Positions 50,961 to 58,214 of a DNA stretch of 64,000 nucleotides are shown in pieces. This DNA is from a virus, in the IMG/VR virus record IMGVR_UViG_3300020020_000001, positions 1 through 64,000 of that record. The stretch is one strand, 5' to 3'. Positions within the stretch are counted from its first letter, which is position 1. Each line of letters opens with the position of its first letter. The notes under the pieces are model-generated. The model made no database searches. It was not told the DNA's origin and saw only the letters and a program-made list of their open reading frames with translations. The position numbers and the translations under genes were made by a program.

Positions 50961-51166
50961 GTATTTGTCCTTATTTGAGAACTAGCCTGATTTCCAATTT
51001 CGGAAAGAATTCTTTCTAATTCGTTTGATTCTTCTTTTAGTTTCAGTTTTAGTTCAGCGTCTGATTCTTCGACAGACATAAGTTCGGTTTCGTTTATCGC
51101 TAGACACAAACCATCGACTAGCTTATTATAGTCTTCTTCCAGAAGCTGTATGAATACAGTTAACAT
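50957..51166 (-). CDS. Small acidic coiled-coil protein starting at a tRNA 3' end
   Basis: A 69-residue acidic helical protein (ESDAELKLKLKEESNELERILSEIG). The ATG at 51166 lies one base after the tRNA-Leu(TAA) discriminator. Coupled by ATGA to the secreted protein gene. Function unknown. Confidence 0.5.
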   Translation of the reverse strand: MLTVFIQLLEEDYNKLVDGLCLAINETELMSVEESDAELKLKLKEESNELERILSEIGNQASSQIRTNT

Positions 51167-51167
51167 G

Positions 51168-51240
51168 TGCTCCTAGAGAGATTCGAACTCTCACTAATCG
51201 GGACTTAAATCCGATGCCTCTGCCATTGGGCTACAGGAGC
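51168..51240 (-). tRNA. tRNA with TAA anticodon (Leu-like, short variable loop)
   Basis: Acceptor GCTCCTG/TAGGAGC, T arm GAGAG-TTCGAAT-CTCTC, anticodon loop TTTAAGT (TAA, reads TTA). The variable loop has only five bases, unlike normal tRNA-Leu, and the stem has one A-C mismatch. In Streptomyces TTA is read only by the developmental tRNA bldA, so a phage copy would be useful. Charging identity is uncertain. Confidence 0.75.
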
Positions 51241-51246
51241 TTAGGT

Positions 51247-51363
51247 GCCACACCCTAGAGGCTGGTCTCTATGTGTGGCTGCAAGAGGTCATCCTTGCGA
51301 CAAAATGTAGTAACCCGAAGGAGAGGTAGGACAACTGGATAGGCAGCCCAACCCTTACTACAT
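51247..51363. other. Two hairpin elements between Ro gene and tRNA-Leu
   Basis: GCCACAC/GTGTGGC (51247-51279) encloses an inner TAGAG/CTCTA stem. ATGTAGTAA/TTACTACAT (51305-51363) closes a second element. No Y RNA motif is present. The interval to the Ro gene stop (51440) also holds a CCTGTGGG motif (51401-51408). No coding sequence seen. Confidence 0.45.
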
Positions 51364-51439
51364 AGTGCCCGTCATTACGCAGCTTTCGCTGGCCAGCTTG
51401 CCTGTGGGCATTGCGTAAGAGGCAGCTACCCAGTGGTCA

Positions 51440-53089
51440 TTAGATCCGTCCTGCACTAAAGTTTGCAATGAGTGACGGTAGGTTGGCGTCGCCACCACAC
51501 ACGTCAAGCATACCACGATCCGACGGGTCGGCAATGGTGAAATCTGTGGCGGTAAGTCCAACAACAACCAACTTGGCGTCAATGCCTGTCTTCTGTCGAT
51601 ATGTACGAAGTGCCTGGAATGGGTGTGGACGACCTGCGTACGTTTCGCTGTCTGTAATGACAACGAACGTGTCTACCGCAATGTTGTTTCGTTCAGCAAA
51701 CAACATTGGTAGTGAGCAGTCTGTTGACATGAATGGCCGAGAGACGCGCTTCATCACATCGTTCAGATCCATACTTGCAGTTAGACCTAGATCGACAAAC
51801 TGGCTACCAAACCCATAAACCTGGTAGTACGGCTCAGTGCGCATGATAGTCATGGCCATAGCTGCACCAACCTGCGCGCAGTTAAGGTCAATACCCATCG
51901 CTGGTGAACCCATTGAACCGGACACATCAAGGGCGAGCATTGTGCGCTTGTTCGCTGGTTCTACATACTTGAATGCCTTGTAGAAACCTTCGTTCAGCGC
52001 CGCAACAATTACTGGATTGGTGTTCCAGTCCTTGACTCGCTGAGTTGTGTAACTATAACCGGGTGGAGGTATGTCGCCAGGCTTCTTTGAACGCCAAATC
52101 TGACCGTTCTCGTGAACTGTCAGTGCAAGAAGGTACTGGATCGGGTGTAGCTTGGTACGTGCAATCATGCTTTCAGTTGTGAGTGCTGTTGCTACCTCAC
52201 GAGTGAATACCATGTCATTGAACGCACCAATACGAGCTAGCCGCGTGATGTTACGGACAAGCGCCTGACCCTTAAGCTGACCGTTATAGAACAGCTTCTT
52301 CCATACTTCAGCATTCTTAAGAAACTGCGTAGGTAGTGCTTCCCATGGTAGGAGTGGATGATCATTCAGAACATTTAGTACCGTCTGCACATTTTCCGCA
52401 CCGGAAACACGATCGAATCCAATAAGAATATCCGACCGCTCTTCAACAGATGCCATGTTAGGTAGAGGCTTGCCAAGGATAAAGCTACCGACACTCTTGT
52501 CAATACCCACAGGGTGTGACAAGCGGAACATGTCACGGTGGGTCCAACCATCACGCTGACGATACTTCACAGCCTGGTATGCAACCTGGTCTGGTGTCTT
52601 ACGCTCATACCAGCTTGCCACCGCAGCACGCTTTGATCGACCCCAACCACCAAGTAGCTCGATGTACTGAGTAAACTGGAACAGGTGTGTCGAAATGCGA
52701 ACTACCTTGGCAAAGGCGTCCTTGTTCTTACGCTTGCCGTAAGTGAACAGCGCAGCCATCACGAAGATAGCAGTGTTGTTACGGTAGGCGCGTCCACTTT
52801 CCGAAATCTCTGTTACTACCTGCTCGACTAATTCCTCATCGCGTCCGATCATCTCAATGACGAAGTTGATGTTCTCCTTGGTGAGCGGCTTCTCCTGTAC
52901 GTAGTAGGTACCCTTGTCAGTACCAAGAATCAGGAAACGCTCTAGCCGTGTGCGATCTGAGACCTGGAAGACAAATCCACCAGCGTTGTTGACAACCTGG
53001 TCTGGACGTGCCTGCACTGTCTGTGGGGTATCCTGAATTTCCATCAGTGCTTCGGTGATGGCGTCACGGTTCTTATCTGGCTTAGACAT
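51440..53089 (-). CDS. Ro60/TROVE-domain RNA-binding protein
   Basis: A 549-residue Ro ortholog (Rsr in bacteria). ATG at 53089 follows AAAGGGGTCGAA. The N-terminal HEAT-repeat ring includes GGFVFQVSDRTRLERFLILG and YYVQEK, typical of TROVE. The C-terminal von Willebrand A domain has a MIDAS motif ALDVSGSMGSP (about 395) and VVITDSETYAGRPHP. Ro rings bind Y RNAs on the outside and thread misfolded RNA ends through the centre; bacterial Ro works with PNPase. Seven Y RNA candidates lie nearby (53706-59086). Confidence 0.93.
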   Translation of the reverse strand: MSKPDKNRDAITEALMEIQDTPQTVQARPDQVVNNAGGFVFQVSDRTRLERFLILGTDKGTYYVQEKPLTKENINFVIEMIGRDEELVEQVVTEISESGRAYRNNTAIFVMAALFTYGKRKNKDAFAKVVRISTHLFQFTQYIELLGGWGRSKRAAVASWYERKTPDQVAYQAVKYRQRDGWTHRDMFRLSHPVGIDKSVGSFILGKPLPNMASVEERSDILIGFDRVSGAENVQTVLNVLNDHPLLPWEALPTQFLKNAEVWKKLFYNGQLKGQALVRNITRLARIGAFNDMVFTREVATALTTESMIARTKLHPIQYLLALTVHENGQIWRSKKPGDIPPPGYSYTTQRVKDWNTNPVIVAALNEGFYKAFKYVEPANKRTMLALDVSGSMGSPAMGIDLNCAQVGAAMAMTIMRTEPYYQVYGFGSQFVDLGLTASMDLNDVMKRVSRPFMSTDCSLPMLFAERNNIAVDTFVVITDSETYAGRPHPFQALRTYRQKTGIDAKLVVVGLTATDFTIADPSDRGMLDVCGGDANLPSLIANFSAGRI

Positions 53090-53354
53090 TTCGACCCCTT
53101 TCAAAGGGATATGTTACTGTCAGTTTGATGAGATTTTTGATTGATTTCCATAGTTCTTGGCATCTTATGGTAAGTACAGATGCTATGATCATCCAACGTG
53201 GGCAGCTAACGATGAATTGTAACATCTCACCTTGTAAGTGCATACATCTGGTACACCAATCGCCATCAATATCTTCGTCGCAAGGCTGTCCATCGTGGGA
53301 TAAGTCAATTGCTTTCATGAGTTGTTGTGCTTCATAGTGGAAATTTCTCGTCAC
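53082..53354 (-). CDS. Small membrane-associated zinc-site protein
   Basis: A 90-residue protein with CDEDIDGDWCTRCMHL (zinc-like) and a hydrophobic segment (IVSCPRWMIIASVLTI). The GTG at 53354 lies one base after the tRNA-Ser(TGA) discriminator. It overlaps the Ro gene by eight bases. It shares its CxxC-then-helix layout with the protein at 53448-53687, so the two may be paralogs. Confidence 0.5.
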   Translation of the reverse strand: MTRNFHYEAQQLMKAIDLSHDGQPCDEDIDGDWCTRCMHLQGEMLQFIVSCPRWMIIASVLTIRCQELWKSIKNLIKLTVTYPFERGRNV

Positions 53355-53355
53355 G

Positions 53356-53440
53356 CAGAGGGTGTAGGATTTGAACCCACGGTGGTGTTACCCACTTCTG
53401 TTTTCAAGACAGATGCCTTAAGCCTCTCGGCCAACCCTCC
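53356..53440 (-). tRNA. tRNA-Ser (TGA)
   Basis: Acceptor GGAGGGT/ACCCTCT, anticodon stem TCTGT/ACAGA, loop CTTGAAA (TGA), long variable arm as expected for serine, T loop TTCAAAT, discriminator G. Confidence 0.93.
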
Positions 53441-53447
53441 TAAATAG

Positions 53448-53687
53448 CTAATCTGTAACTTTTCTTATGTCACCCTTATGCTGGATCATTTGTATTGGAT
53501 GTATAATCCACATTGAGACTCGAACCATAAAGAGAATATAGTTTGGTGTCTCATTGTATACTTCTTCGAACTTTTCTTCTAGATTTTTACAGCGCACGCA
53601 ATCTTTTGAGTTATCACAATCTTCAGCATGTCTATTCAATGCTTCGTTTACATGTTCTATTTTTCTTAATAAGAAAACAAGATCCAT
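53448..53687 (-). CDS. Small membrane-associated zinc-site protein, paralog
   Basis: A 79-residue protein; ATG at 53687 follows TTTGGAGAG. A helix (LLRKIEHVNEALNRHAEDC), a CDNSKDCVRC zinc-like pattern, and a hydrophobic stretch (YILFMVRVSMWIIHP) follow. The layout is like that at 53082-53354. Function unknown. Confidence 0.5.
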   Translation of the reverse strand: MDLVFLLRKIEHVNEALNRHAEDCDNSKDCVRCKNLEEKFEEVYNETPNYILFMVRVSMWIIHPIQMIQHKGDIRKVTD

Positions 53688-53705
53688 TTTAACTCTCCAA
53701 AGGTT

Positions 53706-53826
53706 GTCGGATATGGTTATGTCATCGTGTCGATTCGCAGGGAAGGACTCCAACCCTCATAACTGTCACGCAGACATTGCACTAGCCGTTGTGCTACCTG
53801 GGATAAACGATGTACTTCGACCCGAC
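53706..53826 (-). ncRNA. Y RNA candidate with tRNA-like module (Y-g)
   Basis: Lower helix GTCGG/CCGAC, then GTCGAAG, second helix CATCG/CGATG, the GTTTATC strand (one extra T), and CATAACCATAT before the closing strand. The enclosed module reads like a normal-order but degenerate tRNA: D arm GCACAACGGCTAGTGC, a TGTC/GACA hairpin, and a T-like arm with loop TTGGAGT. It alone would look like a broken tRNA; the flanking Ro-site pattern explains it better. Confidence 0.65.
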
Positions 53827-53847
53827 TACTCTTGTAAGTTTTTGTAA

Positions 53848-54210
53848 CTATGGAGTTACTGGAGGAACTGTTGGCTCTGGCGATTCGGCTTCTACATCTG
53901 CGTCTAGTGCTTCGATGTTTGCATTTGCTGTTGCTAGGTTGTCTGCTACACCCTGAAGTGCCTCTTCAGCAGCCGCAGTGTCACCCTGAGCTAGTAGACG
54001 CTGAACGTCCTTTACTAGTTCAGCAGTGTTGGTGAGGAGAGTACCCACACCAGTCACAACCGCGCTTACCTTATCGTCGAGAGCCGACACTTTTGCCTCC
54101 ATCGCAGTAATGGCCGAAGCCAATTCCTGTGCATACTCAAGATGAACATGCACTTCCGTTACTGTGGGTGGAAGTCCTGACAAGTTTAGGTTCAAACTAA
54201 TGTCAGCCAT
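53848..54210 (-). CDS. Coiled-coil hypothetical protein
   Basis: A 120-residue protein. A short beta start (DISLNLNLSGLPP) is followed by long heptad-like helices (AITAMEAKVSALDDKVSAVV...) and a Pro-rich acidic C-terminus. Probably oligomeric. Phage genes of this type are common, with unknown function. Confidence 0.55.
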   Translation of the reverse strand: MADISLNLNLSGLPPTVTEVHVHLEYAQELASAITAMEAKVSALDDKVSAVVTGVGTLLTNTAELVKDVQRLLAQGDTAAAEEALQGVADNLATANANIEALDADVEAESPEPTVPPVTP

Positions 54211-54233
54211 CCATTTTCCCTTCTATCAAAGGG

Positions 54234-54331
54234 TTGGTTGGATATATTTAAGGTAGTCAGAAGTGGTTCTAATTCACTAGCCTTGCGGCTTTTGCAGTGT
54301 ATAGATAACTGACTACTTTCGACCCAACCAA
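54234..54331 (-). ncRNA. Y RNA candidate (Y-f)
   Basis: Lower helix TTGGTTGG/CCAACCAA (8 bp), strand GTCGAAA, second helix GTAGTCAG/CTGACTAC, TTATC strand, and CTTAAATATAT before the closing strand. GTCGAAA is the closest of the seven copies to the GGUCCGA Ro-binding strand of animal Y RNAs. The inner module has GCC-GCAA-GGC and an AGTG/CACT hairpin. It lies in the gap between two genes. Confidence 0.72.
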
Positions 54332-54338
54332 AAACTAT

Positions 54339-55127
54339 CTATACGTATCTTCGAGCTGCCATGAATGCGTATAGGTTGTTCTGGATCACGCCTGTACGAG
54401 AGCTAGCCGCTTCAACAACTCTATTGTTACCAATGTAAATCATCACGTGTCCATTGTATGGCCAAACGATATCACCAGGCTGTAGGTTAGCTTTCGATAC
54501 CGCGTATCCTTGACCAGAGTATAGAATGCTCTGATCCTGATGTGGTACTGAAACGCCAACCTGACGAAGGGCTGCCTGCACTAGTCCTGAACAGTCATAG
54601 GCATTAGGTCCACCGGCAGCCCATACATAAGGCTTGCCAACCTGTGCTAGAGCAAAGTTCACAATCGTTTGTGCTCTGCTTGACTGTGGGGCTGGCGCTG
54701 CGCCACCACTACGTGATGCTACCGGCGGTTGTGCACGAACCGGTGCGCTACCCTGTGGGGCTGCGCTAGGCACCTTTACTTGCTGACCTACCTGAATGCT
54801 ATCACAGTTGGCAATTCCATTTGTCTGGCATAGACCTGGCCAGTATCCGGGAGTGCCGTAGAACGCCTGACTGATATTCGAAAGACTACCGTACTGTGAA
54901 GGATAGGCAGTAACTGAAACCAACGAGTCGCTTGCAACTACTACTGTTGCTGACGTCTTGGTCACTTCACTGTTCGTCGTCTTAACTACGTTTGCAGTCC
55001 CCAACTGCACAACTTGCGGTGCCTGTGGGCTACTCAGTGCTGCGTTAGCAACACCAGTTGGCGTAGCCAAGATTCCTAGGGTGATTAGGCCACACATCAT
55101 GGTAGCGACTAATCGGCTTCTGTTCAT
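54339..55127 (-). CDS. Secreted LysM-like NlpC/P60 peptidoglycan hydrolase
   Basis: About 262 residues (ATG at 55127; an earlier frame codon at 55145 is possible). Signal peptide ending ANA-AL. A LysM-like segment (GSLSNISQAFYGTPGYWPGLCQTNG...SIQVGQQVKVP) is followed by a Pro/Ala linker and a C-terminal NlpC/P60 domain with DCSGLVQ (catalytic Cys), GHVMIYIG (His) and NNRVVEAAS. It cleaves peptide stems in the cell wall. As an exported enzyme outside the lysis cassette it may remodel the wall of infected mycelium. Confidence 0.85.
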   Translation of the reverse strand: MNRSRLVATMMCGLITLGILATPTGVANAALSSPQAPQVVQLGTANVVKTTNSEVTKTSATVVVASDSLVSVTAYPSQYGSLSNISQAFYGTPGYWPGLCQTNGIANCDSIQVGQQVKVPSAAPQGSAPVRAQPPVASRSGGAAPAPQSSRAQTIVNFALAQVGKPYVWAAGGPNAYDCSGLVQAALRQVGVSVPHQDQSILYSGQGYAVSKANLQPGDIVWPYNGHVMIYIGNNRVVEAASSRTGVIQNNLYAFMAARRYV

Positions 55128-55145
55128 TCTCATCCTTTTTCGCAT

Positions 55146-55195
55146 GCAAAGGCGAAGCTGTGCATTGGAATAGGTTGGAAGATGATCGCCTTTGC
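55146..55195. other. Hairpin upstream of NlpC/P60 gene
   Basis: GCAAAGGCGA pairs with TCGCCTTTGC (10 bp) around a 30-base loop, directly upstream of the NlpC/P60 start. It may affect expression of that gene. From 55196 to 55374 I see no gene or clear RNA; an AT-rich GCATATATTA occurs near 55345 but no promoter can be defended. Confidence 0.4.
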
Positions 55196-55374
55196 TCCAA
55201 ATGGAATATTCTATTGTGCGAAAACCCTCAGCCCTTGGTTTTCTTGGAGGCCCTCAACGGTTTGGCTGCCTCTCCAACACCTCATACGGTTTCAGTGTCC
55301 AACTCCCGTACAAAACGCATATCGCTGCACATAGAACGGGGGTAATATATGCGAGGGACACCATGCGTAAAACG

Positions 55375-55446
55375 TCGTTCCACTAGGAATCGAACCTAGG
55401 TCCCACCAGTTTCAGTGGTATGCTCTGCCAACTGAGCTATAGAACG
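55375..55446 (-). tRNA. tRNA-Phe (GAA)
   Basis: Acceptor CGTTCTA/TGGAACG, D arm TAGCTCAGTTGGCAGAGC, anticodon stem with loop CTGAAAC (GAA), T arm CTAGG-TTCGATT-CCTAG. Confidence 0.93.
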
Positions 55447-55451
55447 TTGAC

Positions 55452-55568
55452 CTACGGATCATCTTGATGTTTCCAACATCTGAATTGGTAAGTCATACCT
55501 CTAAAGCACCATTTGTGATAGCACATAGCATATAGTGGATAATACTTTGTTAACCATTTCTTAATCAT
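55452..55568 (-). CDS. Small basic protein starting at a tRNA 3' end
   Basis: A 38-residue basic, Cys/Tyr/Trp-rich protein (MIKKWLTKYYPLYAMCYHKW...). The ATG at 55568 is one base after the tRNA-His discriminator, and it ends five bases before tRNA-Phe. It fills the interval between two tRNAs like 49735-49872. Confidence 0.45.
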   Translation of the reverse strand: MIKKWLTKYYPLYAMCYHKWCFRGMTYQFRCWKHQDDP

Positions 55569-55569
55569 G

Positions 55570-55642
55570 GGTGGCTGGTGGAATTCGAATCCACGAATGA
55601 CTAGGTTCACAACCTAGCTCCTGATGCCTCCGGATCAGCCAC
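55570..55642 (-). tRNA. tRNA-His (GTG)
   Basis: Acceptor GTGGCTG/CAGCCAC, anticodon stem CTAGG/CCTAG, loop TTGTGAA (GTG), T loop TTCGAAT, discriminator C as expected for histidine. Confidence 0.92.
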
Positions 55643-55650
55643 ACTTTATA

Positions 55651-56022
55651 CTAAGCTAGTTTCATCTCCCATGACGACGTGGTGTCATTGAATGGCCAGA
55701 AGTTATTATCTGTATCGCCACCATTCCACACCGTGATGGTACCACCCCAACAACCGGCCTCTGAGTAGAAGAGTACCTTGTAGCTTGGTGTCTTGTTGAT
55801 CGCCGAAGAGATCACGTCATTCCAACCACCAGGCATACCTTGACAGTTGTTCAGTCCAACCCATGGTAGTGTCCACTGGGAACCGTTACCATTCGAGTCT
55901 GTATAGGCACAGATATGTGATGCTGGACATGAGGAGTAGGCTGCATGAGCAGGAGAAGCTGCAATGCCAATCATGATTGCAAACATCACGAGTACAGCAC
56001 CAACACGCTTAGTTGTTCTCAT
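55651..56022 (-). CDS. Secreted I36/SMPI-like inhibitor-family protein
   Basis: A 123-residue protein with signal peptide ending AHA-AY. The mature part (SSCPASHICAYTDSNGNGSQW, then NDVISSAINKTPSYKVLFYSEAGCWGG) matches the peptidase inhibitor I36 / crystallin-like family known from Streptomyces metalloproteinase inhibitor. Four Cys could form two disulfides. It is probably of host origin. Possible roles: shielding virions or mycelium from extracellular proteases. Confidence 0.7.
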   Translation of the reverse strand: MRTTKRVGAVLVMFAIMIGIAASPAHAAYSSCPASHICAYTDSNGNGSQWTLPWVGLNNCQGMPGGWNDVISSAINKTPSYKVLFYSEAGCWGGTITVWNGGDTDNNFWPFNDTTSSWEMKLA

Positions 56023-56047
56023 TTGTGTCCTTTCGTAGTTTGTTACG

Positions 56048-56128
56048 TACCTATGACAGGATTCGAACCTGCAAGCCTTTCGGCACTAGGACCTAAACCT
56101 AGCGTGTATCCCGTTCCACCACATAGGC
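56048..56128 (-). tRNA. tRNA-Leu (TAG)
   Basis: Acceptor GCCTATG/CATAGGT, anticodon stem CTAGG/CCTAG, loop TTTAGGT (TAG), long variable arm, T loop TTCGAAT. Confidence 0.93.
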
Positions 56129-56133
56129 ATAAT

Positions 56134-56264
56134 GTAGTAAGGTACTGCACGAACACCATTCGTAACAGTTAGTCAGCCTCACCTAGTTAGTATACACTTC
56201 ACTAGGCAGTATTGGGACCCCTGTGGGGAAGCACGCTCAACTCTCTTTCGAGAGACCTTACTAC
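56134..56264. other. Multi-branched structured element between tRNA-Ser and tRNA-Leu
   Basis: GTAGTAAGGT/ACCTTACTAC (10 bp) closes a 131-base element holding at least four hairpins (CTCTC-GAAA-GAGAG, CCCC-ACA-GGGG, CCTAGT/ACTAGG, ACGAA/TTCGT). No coding sequence. The dense helical content suggests an independently folded RNA cut out with the tRNAs. Confidence 0.5.
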
Positions 56265-56265
56265 G

Positions 56266-56350
56266 CAGAAGATGTAGGATTCGAACCTACGAAGGTATTA
56301 CCCTTACTTCCTTAGCAGGGAAGCCCGATCAACCACTCTGGCAATCTTCC
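56266..56350 (-). tRNA. tRNA-Ser (GCT)
   Basis: Acceptor GGAAGAT/ATCTTCT, anticodon stem CTTCC/GGAAG, loop CTGCTAA (GCT), long variable arm, T loop TTCGAAT, discriminator G. Confidence 0.93.
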
Positions 56351-56356
56351 ATAGTA

Positions 56357-56406
56357 GTCGGTAGGCGACCCCCAAGAGTGTTAGCCGCACTCTTGCACCT
56401 ACCGAC
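56357..56406. other. Double hairpin between tRNA-Gly and tRNA-Ser
   Basis: GTCGGTAGG/CCTACCGAC (9 bp) encloses CAAGAGTG/GCACTCTTG with a six-base loop. It is a compact 50-base element with no coding potential. Function unknown. Confidence 0.5.
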
Positions 56407-56444
56407 CGTGTCCTACCAACCATCGTGCGCACCCTGGAGATGCG

Positions 56445-56515
56445 AACCGACAGTGAGTTTCGAACTCACTCAATCATCTTGGAAGGATGATATGCAACCA
56501 ATACATCATGTCGGC
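56445..56515 (-). tRNA. tRNA-Gly (TCC)
   Basis: Acceptor GCCGACA/TGTCGGT, anticodon stem with loop CTTCCAA (TCC), T arm GTGAG-TTCGAAA-CTCAC, discriminator T. Confidence 0.9.
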
Positions 56516-56519
56516 AAGT

Positions 56520-56628
56520 GATGTGGATATGTTGTTAGAAATCGGGGTATGTCTACCAAGACGACACGGAATTGAACCGCACTGTTCTAAATATCAGTTA
56601 GATAACCGATTTCAATCCGACCCACATC
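56520..56628 (-). ncRNA. Y RNA candidate with T-arm-like module (Y-a)
   Basis: Lower helix GATGTGG/CCACATC, strand GTCGGA, second helix GAAATCGG/CCGATTTC (8 bp perfect), TTATC, and TAACAACATAT before the closing strand. The inner module has a T-arm-like TGCGG-TTCAATT-CCGTG and a GTCT-TGGT-AGAC hairpin in place of an acceptor stem. This layout is that of a shortened YrlA-type tRNA mimic. Confidence 0.72.
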
Positions 56629-56633
56629 AACGC

Positions 56634-56819
56634 TTATACGTCAAACTCTCCAGCTTTTACACCTTCAATAAAGGTGCGCCACTCAGCAATGGTGAATACA
56701 TTGTACTGATCTGGCTTGTCACTATTGCGAATTGCGACACTCGTGTCACCAAGAGAAGCTTCAACACAGTTTGCGGTATCGCATCTGCCAGATTTAATCC
56801 AGTATAACTGGTCAGTCAT
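56634..56819 (-). CDS. DUF397-domain protein
   Basis: A 61-residue DUF397 protein: WIKSGRCDTANCVEASL, VAIRNSDKPD and FTIAEWRTFIEGVKAGEFD are the family's typical blocks. DUF397 genes are abundant in actinomycetes, usually beside XRE-type regulators, and affect development. A lone phage copy could interfere with a host pair. The family is specific enough to point to an actinomycete host. Confidence 0.88.
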   Translation of the reverse strand: MTDQLYWIKSGRCDTANCVEASLGDTSVAIRNSDKPDQYNVFTIAEWRTFIEGVKAGEFDV

Positions 56820-56838
56820 TGTCTATTACGCTTCCAAT

Positions 56839-57930
56839 CTAAGCATTGACCGTGCTCAGGTTGCTATCTAGGTAGTTGCCAGACCAGTCAATGCCTGAGT
56901 GGTTACAAGCATCGGTGAGTCCATAAGCAGCGGAGTAATCGTGACCAGCCTTAGCAGGTACAAACCGGTTTTTACGTACAACAAAACCAATACCTTGCTC
57001 TGGACAGTACACGGTGTAAGCACCGCCACCAAAGAAATTGTTCTCAACCAGCCACATGTTATTTGCGGTTGGGTTTGTGATGATGGCTGACGTCATTGGA
57101 TTCAGTTGTAACATTGTGTTGTGTCGAATAACAACGTTGTTACCACCCTGTGACTGAATACCATCACCATGTGGAGCATTGCCGCGACCTTGTTCAGAAC
57201 CTCGAATGAATGACTCAGTGATTTGTGAGTTGCTGTTCATTTCCAACCCGTTCTCACACTTGTCAATATACATACGAGTGGCGCGGAAGTTCGGTCCAGC
57301 AAGTGCATTACCATGTGCGTAGTTACACGTAATTTCCGTGTCGCTAATTGTAGCTACGCCAGTTGCGGGTACTCTATCCGTGTTGATACCGTGGTAGCAA
57401 GAGTCTGACACTAGCAGCTTCACGTTGCGAATAACTACATTCGCCGCGAAGATGTAGATACAACCATTGTGTTCCCGGTTTTCTAGTACAGTACCAGCTA
57501 CTGTTATATTGATAACACCACTCGAACTGGTAAGCACTGTTCCAGTTGGGACACCAGTGTTCACGGCCGTTGGATACCCACAGGCACCAGGATTCGACCA
57601 ACAATTGGTCGGTGTTGGACTAGGTGTTGTTACAGTAGGCGAAGGAGTAGGACTAACTGTCTGACTCGCTGACGCTGACGGGCTTCCTGTGGGTGTGGTC
57701 AGAAGTGCAATGATTGCATTCTGATCATTGATACAGTTGACGGCCCGTGTCCGTTGCGAACTACTTGTTGTATTACTCGCAAGTAGTTGACAGTTTGCCT
57801 TAGCATCCTCTGCTAACTGTAACCGGCTCGATACGGACGATGGCGCAGCGCTAGCTAGCGACGACCAACCGAGCATAATGATTACTGCACCACCAATTAC
57901 TGATGCAGCAACCTTACTATTCCGGTGCAT
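56839..57930 (-). CDS. Secreted parallel beta-helix protein
   Basis: A 363-residue protein with signal peptide (ends LASAA), a short helical region, a Pro/Ser/Thr linker (TVSPTPSPTVTTPSPTPT, about residues 92-109) and a C-terminal right-handed beta-helix with repeated short strands (VVIRNVKLL, ATISDTEI, NVVIRHNTM, NMWLVENNFFGGG). The fold is used by polysaccharide lyases and glycosidases. The substrate is unknown. Linker type and domain order are typical of Streptomyces exoproteins. Confidence 0.75.
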   Translation of the reverse strand: MHRNSKVAASVIGGAVIIMLGWSSLASAAPSSVSSRLQLAEDAKANCQLLASNTTSSSQRTRAVNCINDQNAIIALLTTPTGSPSASASQTVSPTPSPTVTTPSPTPTNCWSNPGACGYPTAVNTGVPTGTVLTSSSGVINITVAGTVLENREHNGCIYIFAANVVIRNVKLLVSDSCYHGINTDRVPATGVATISDTEITCNYAHGNALAGPNFRATRMYIDKCENGLEMNSNSQITESFIRGSEQGRGNAPHGDGIQSQGGNNVVIRHNTMLQLNPMTSAIITNPTANNMWLVENNFFGGGAYTVYCPEQGIGFVVRKNRFVPAKAGHDYSAAYGLTDACNHSGIDWSGNYLDSNLSTVNA

Positions 57931-57983
57931 CCATACTCCTTAACTCGAAAACATTGGAGTAATGTCTGAACCCCGTACAATAT

Positions 57984-58057
57984 TGGCATGAGTTGTAGGA
58001 TTTGAACCCACACAAAAGACTTTGGAGGCCTTTATGCTACCGTTACATCAAACTCAC
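57984..58057 (-). tRNA. tRNA-Trp (CCA)
   Basis: Acceptor GTGAGTT/AACTCAT with encoded CCA (57984-57986), anticodon stem AAGGC/GTCTT, loop CTCCAAA (CCA), T arm GTGGG-TTCAAAT-CCTAC, discriminator G. Confidence 0.92.
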
Positions 58058-58138
58058 TAGGTGTGACCACAGCTCAGACACTATGGCCACACTTGGTTAC
58101 CTATTTCTCCGCCCGCTAGAGCTAGAAAGAAGGAACCG

Positions 58139-58210
58139 CACCCTCAGCAGGATTCGAACCTGCACTTATAGCTTCGTAGGCTATTACTCTGTCCGTTGAG
58201 TTATAAGGGT
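58139..58210 (-). tRNA. tRNA-Arg (ACG)
   Basis: Acceptor ACCCTTA/TGAGGGT, anticodon stem ATAGC/GCTAT, loop CTACGAA (ACG, to be edited to inosine), T arm GCAGG-TTCGAAT-CCTGC, discriminator G. Confidence 0.93.
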
Positions 58211-58214
58211 TTAT

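Noticed and set aside
53734-53803. Apparent degenerate tRNA gene
   Set aside because: It has a D arm and a T-like arm, but the anticodon stem, T loop and acceptor are poor. The sequence just outside fits the Y RNA pattern (GTCGAAG, GTTTATC, CATAT), so it is better read as the module of a Y RNA.
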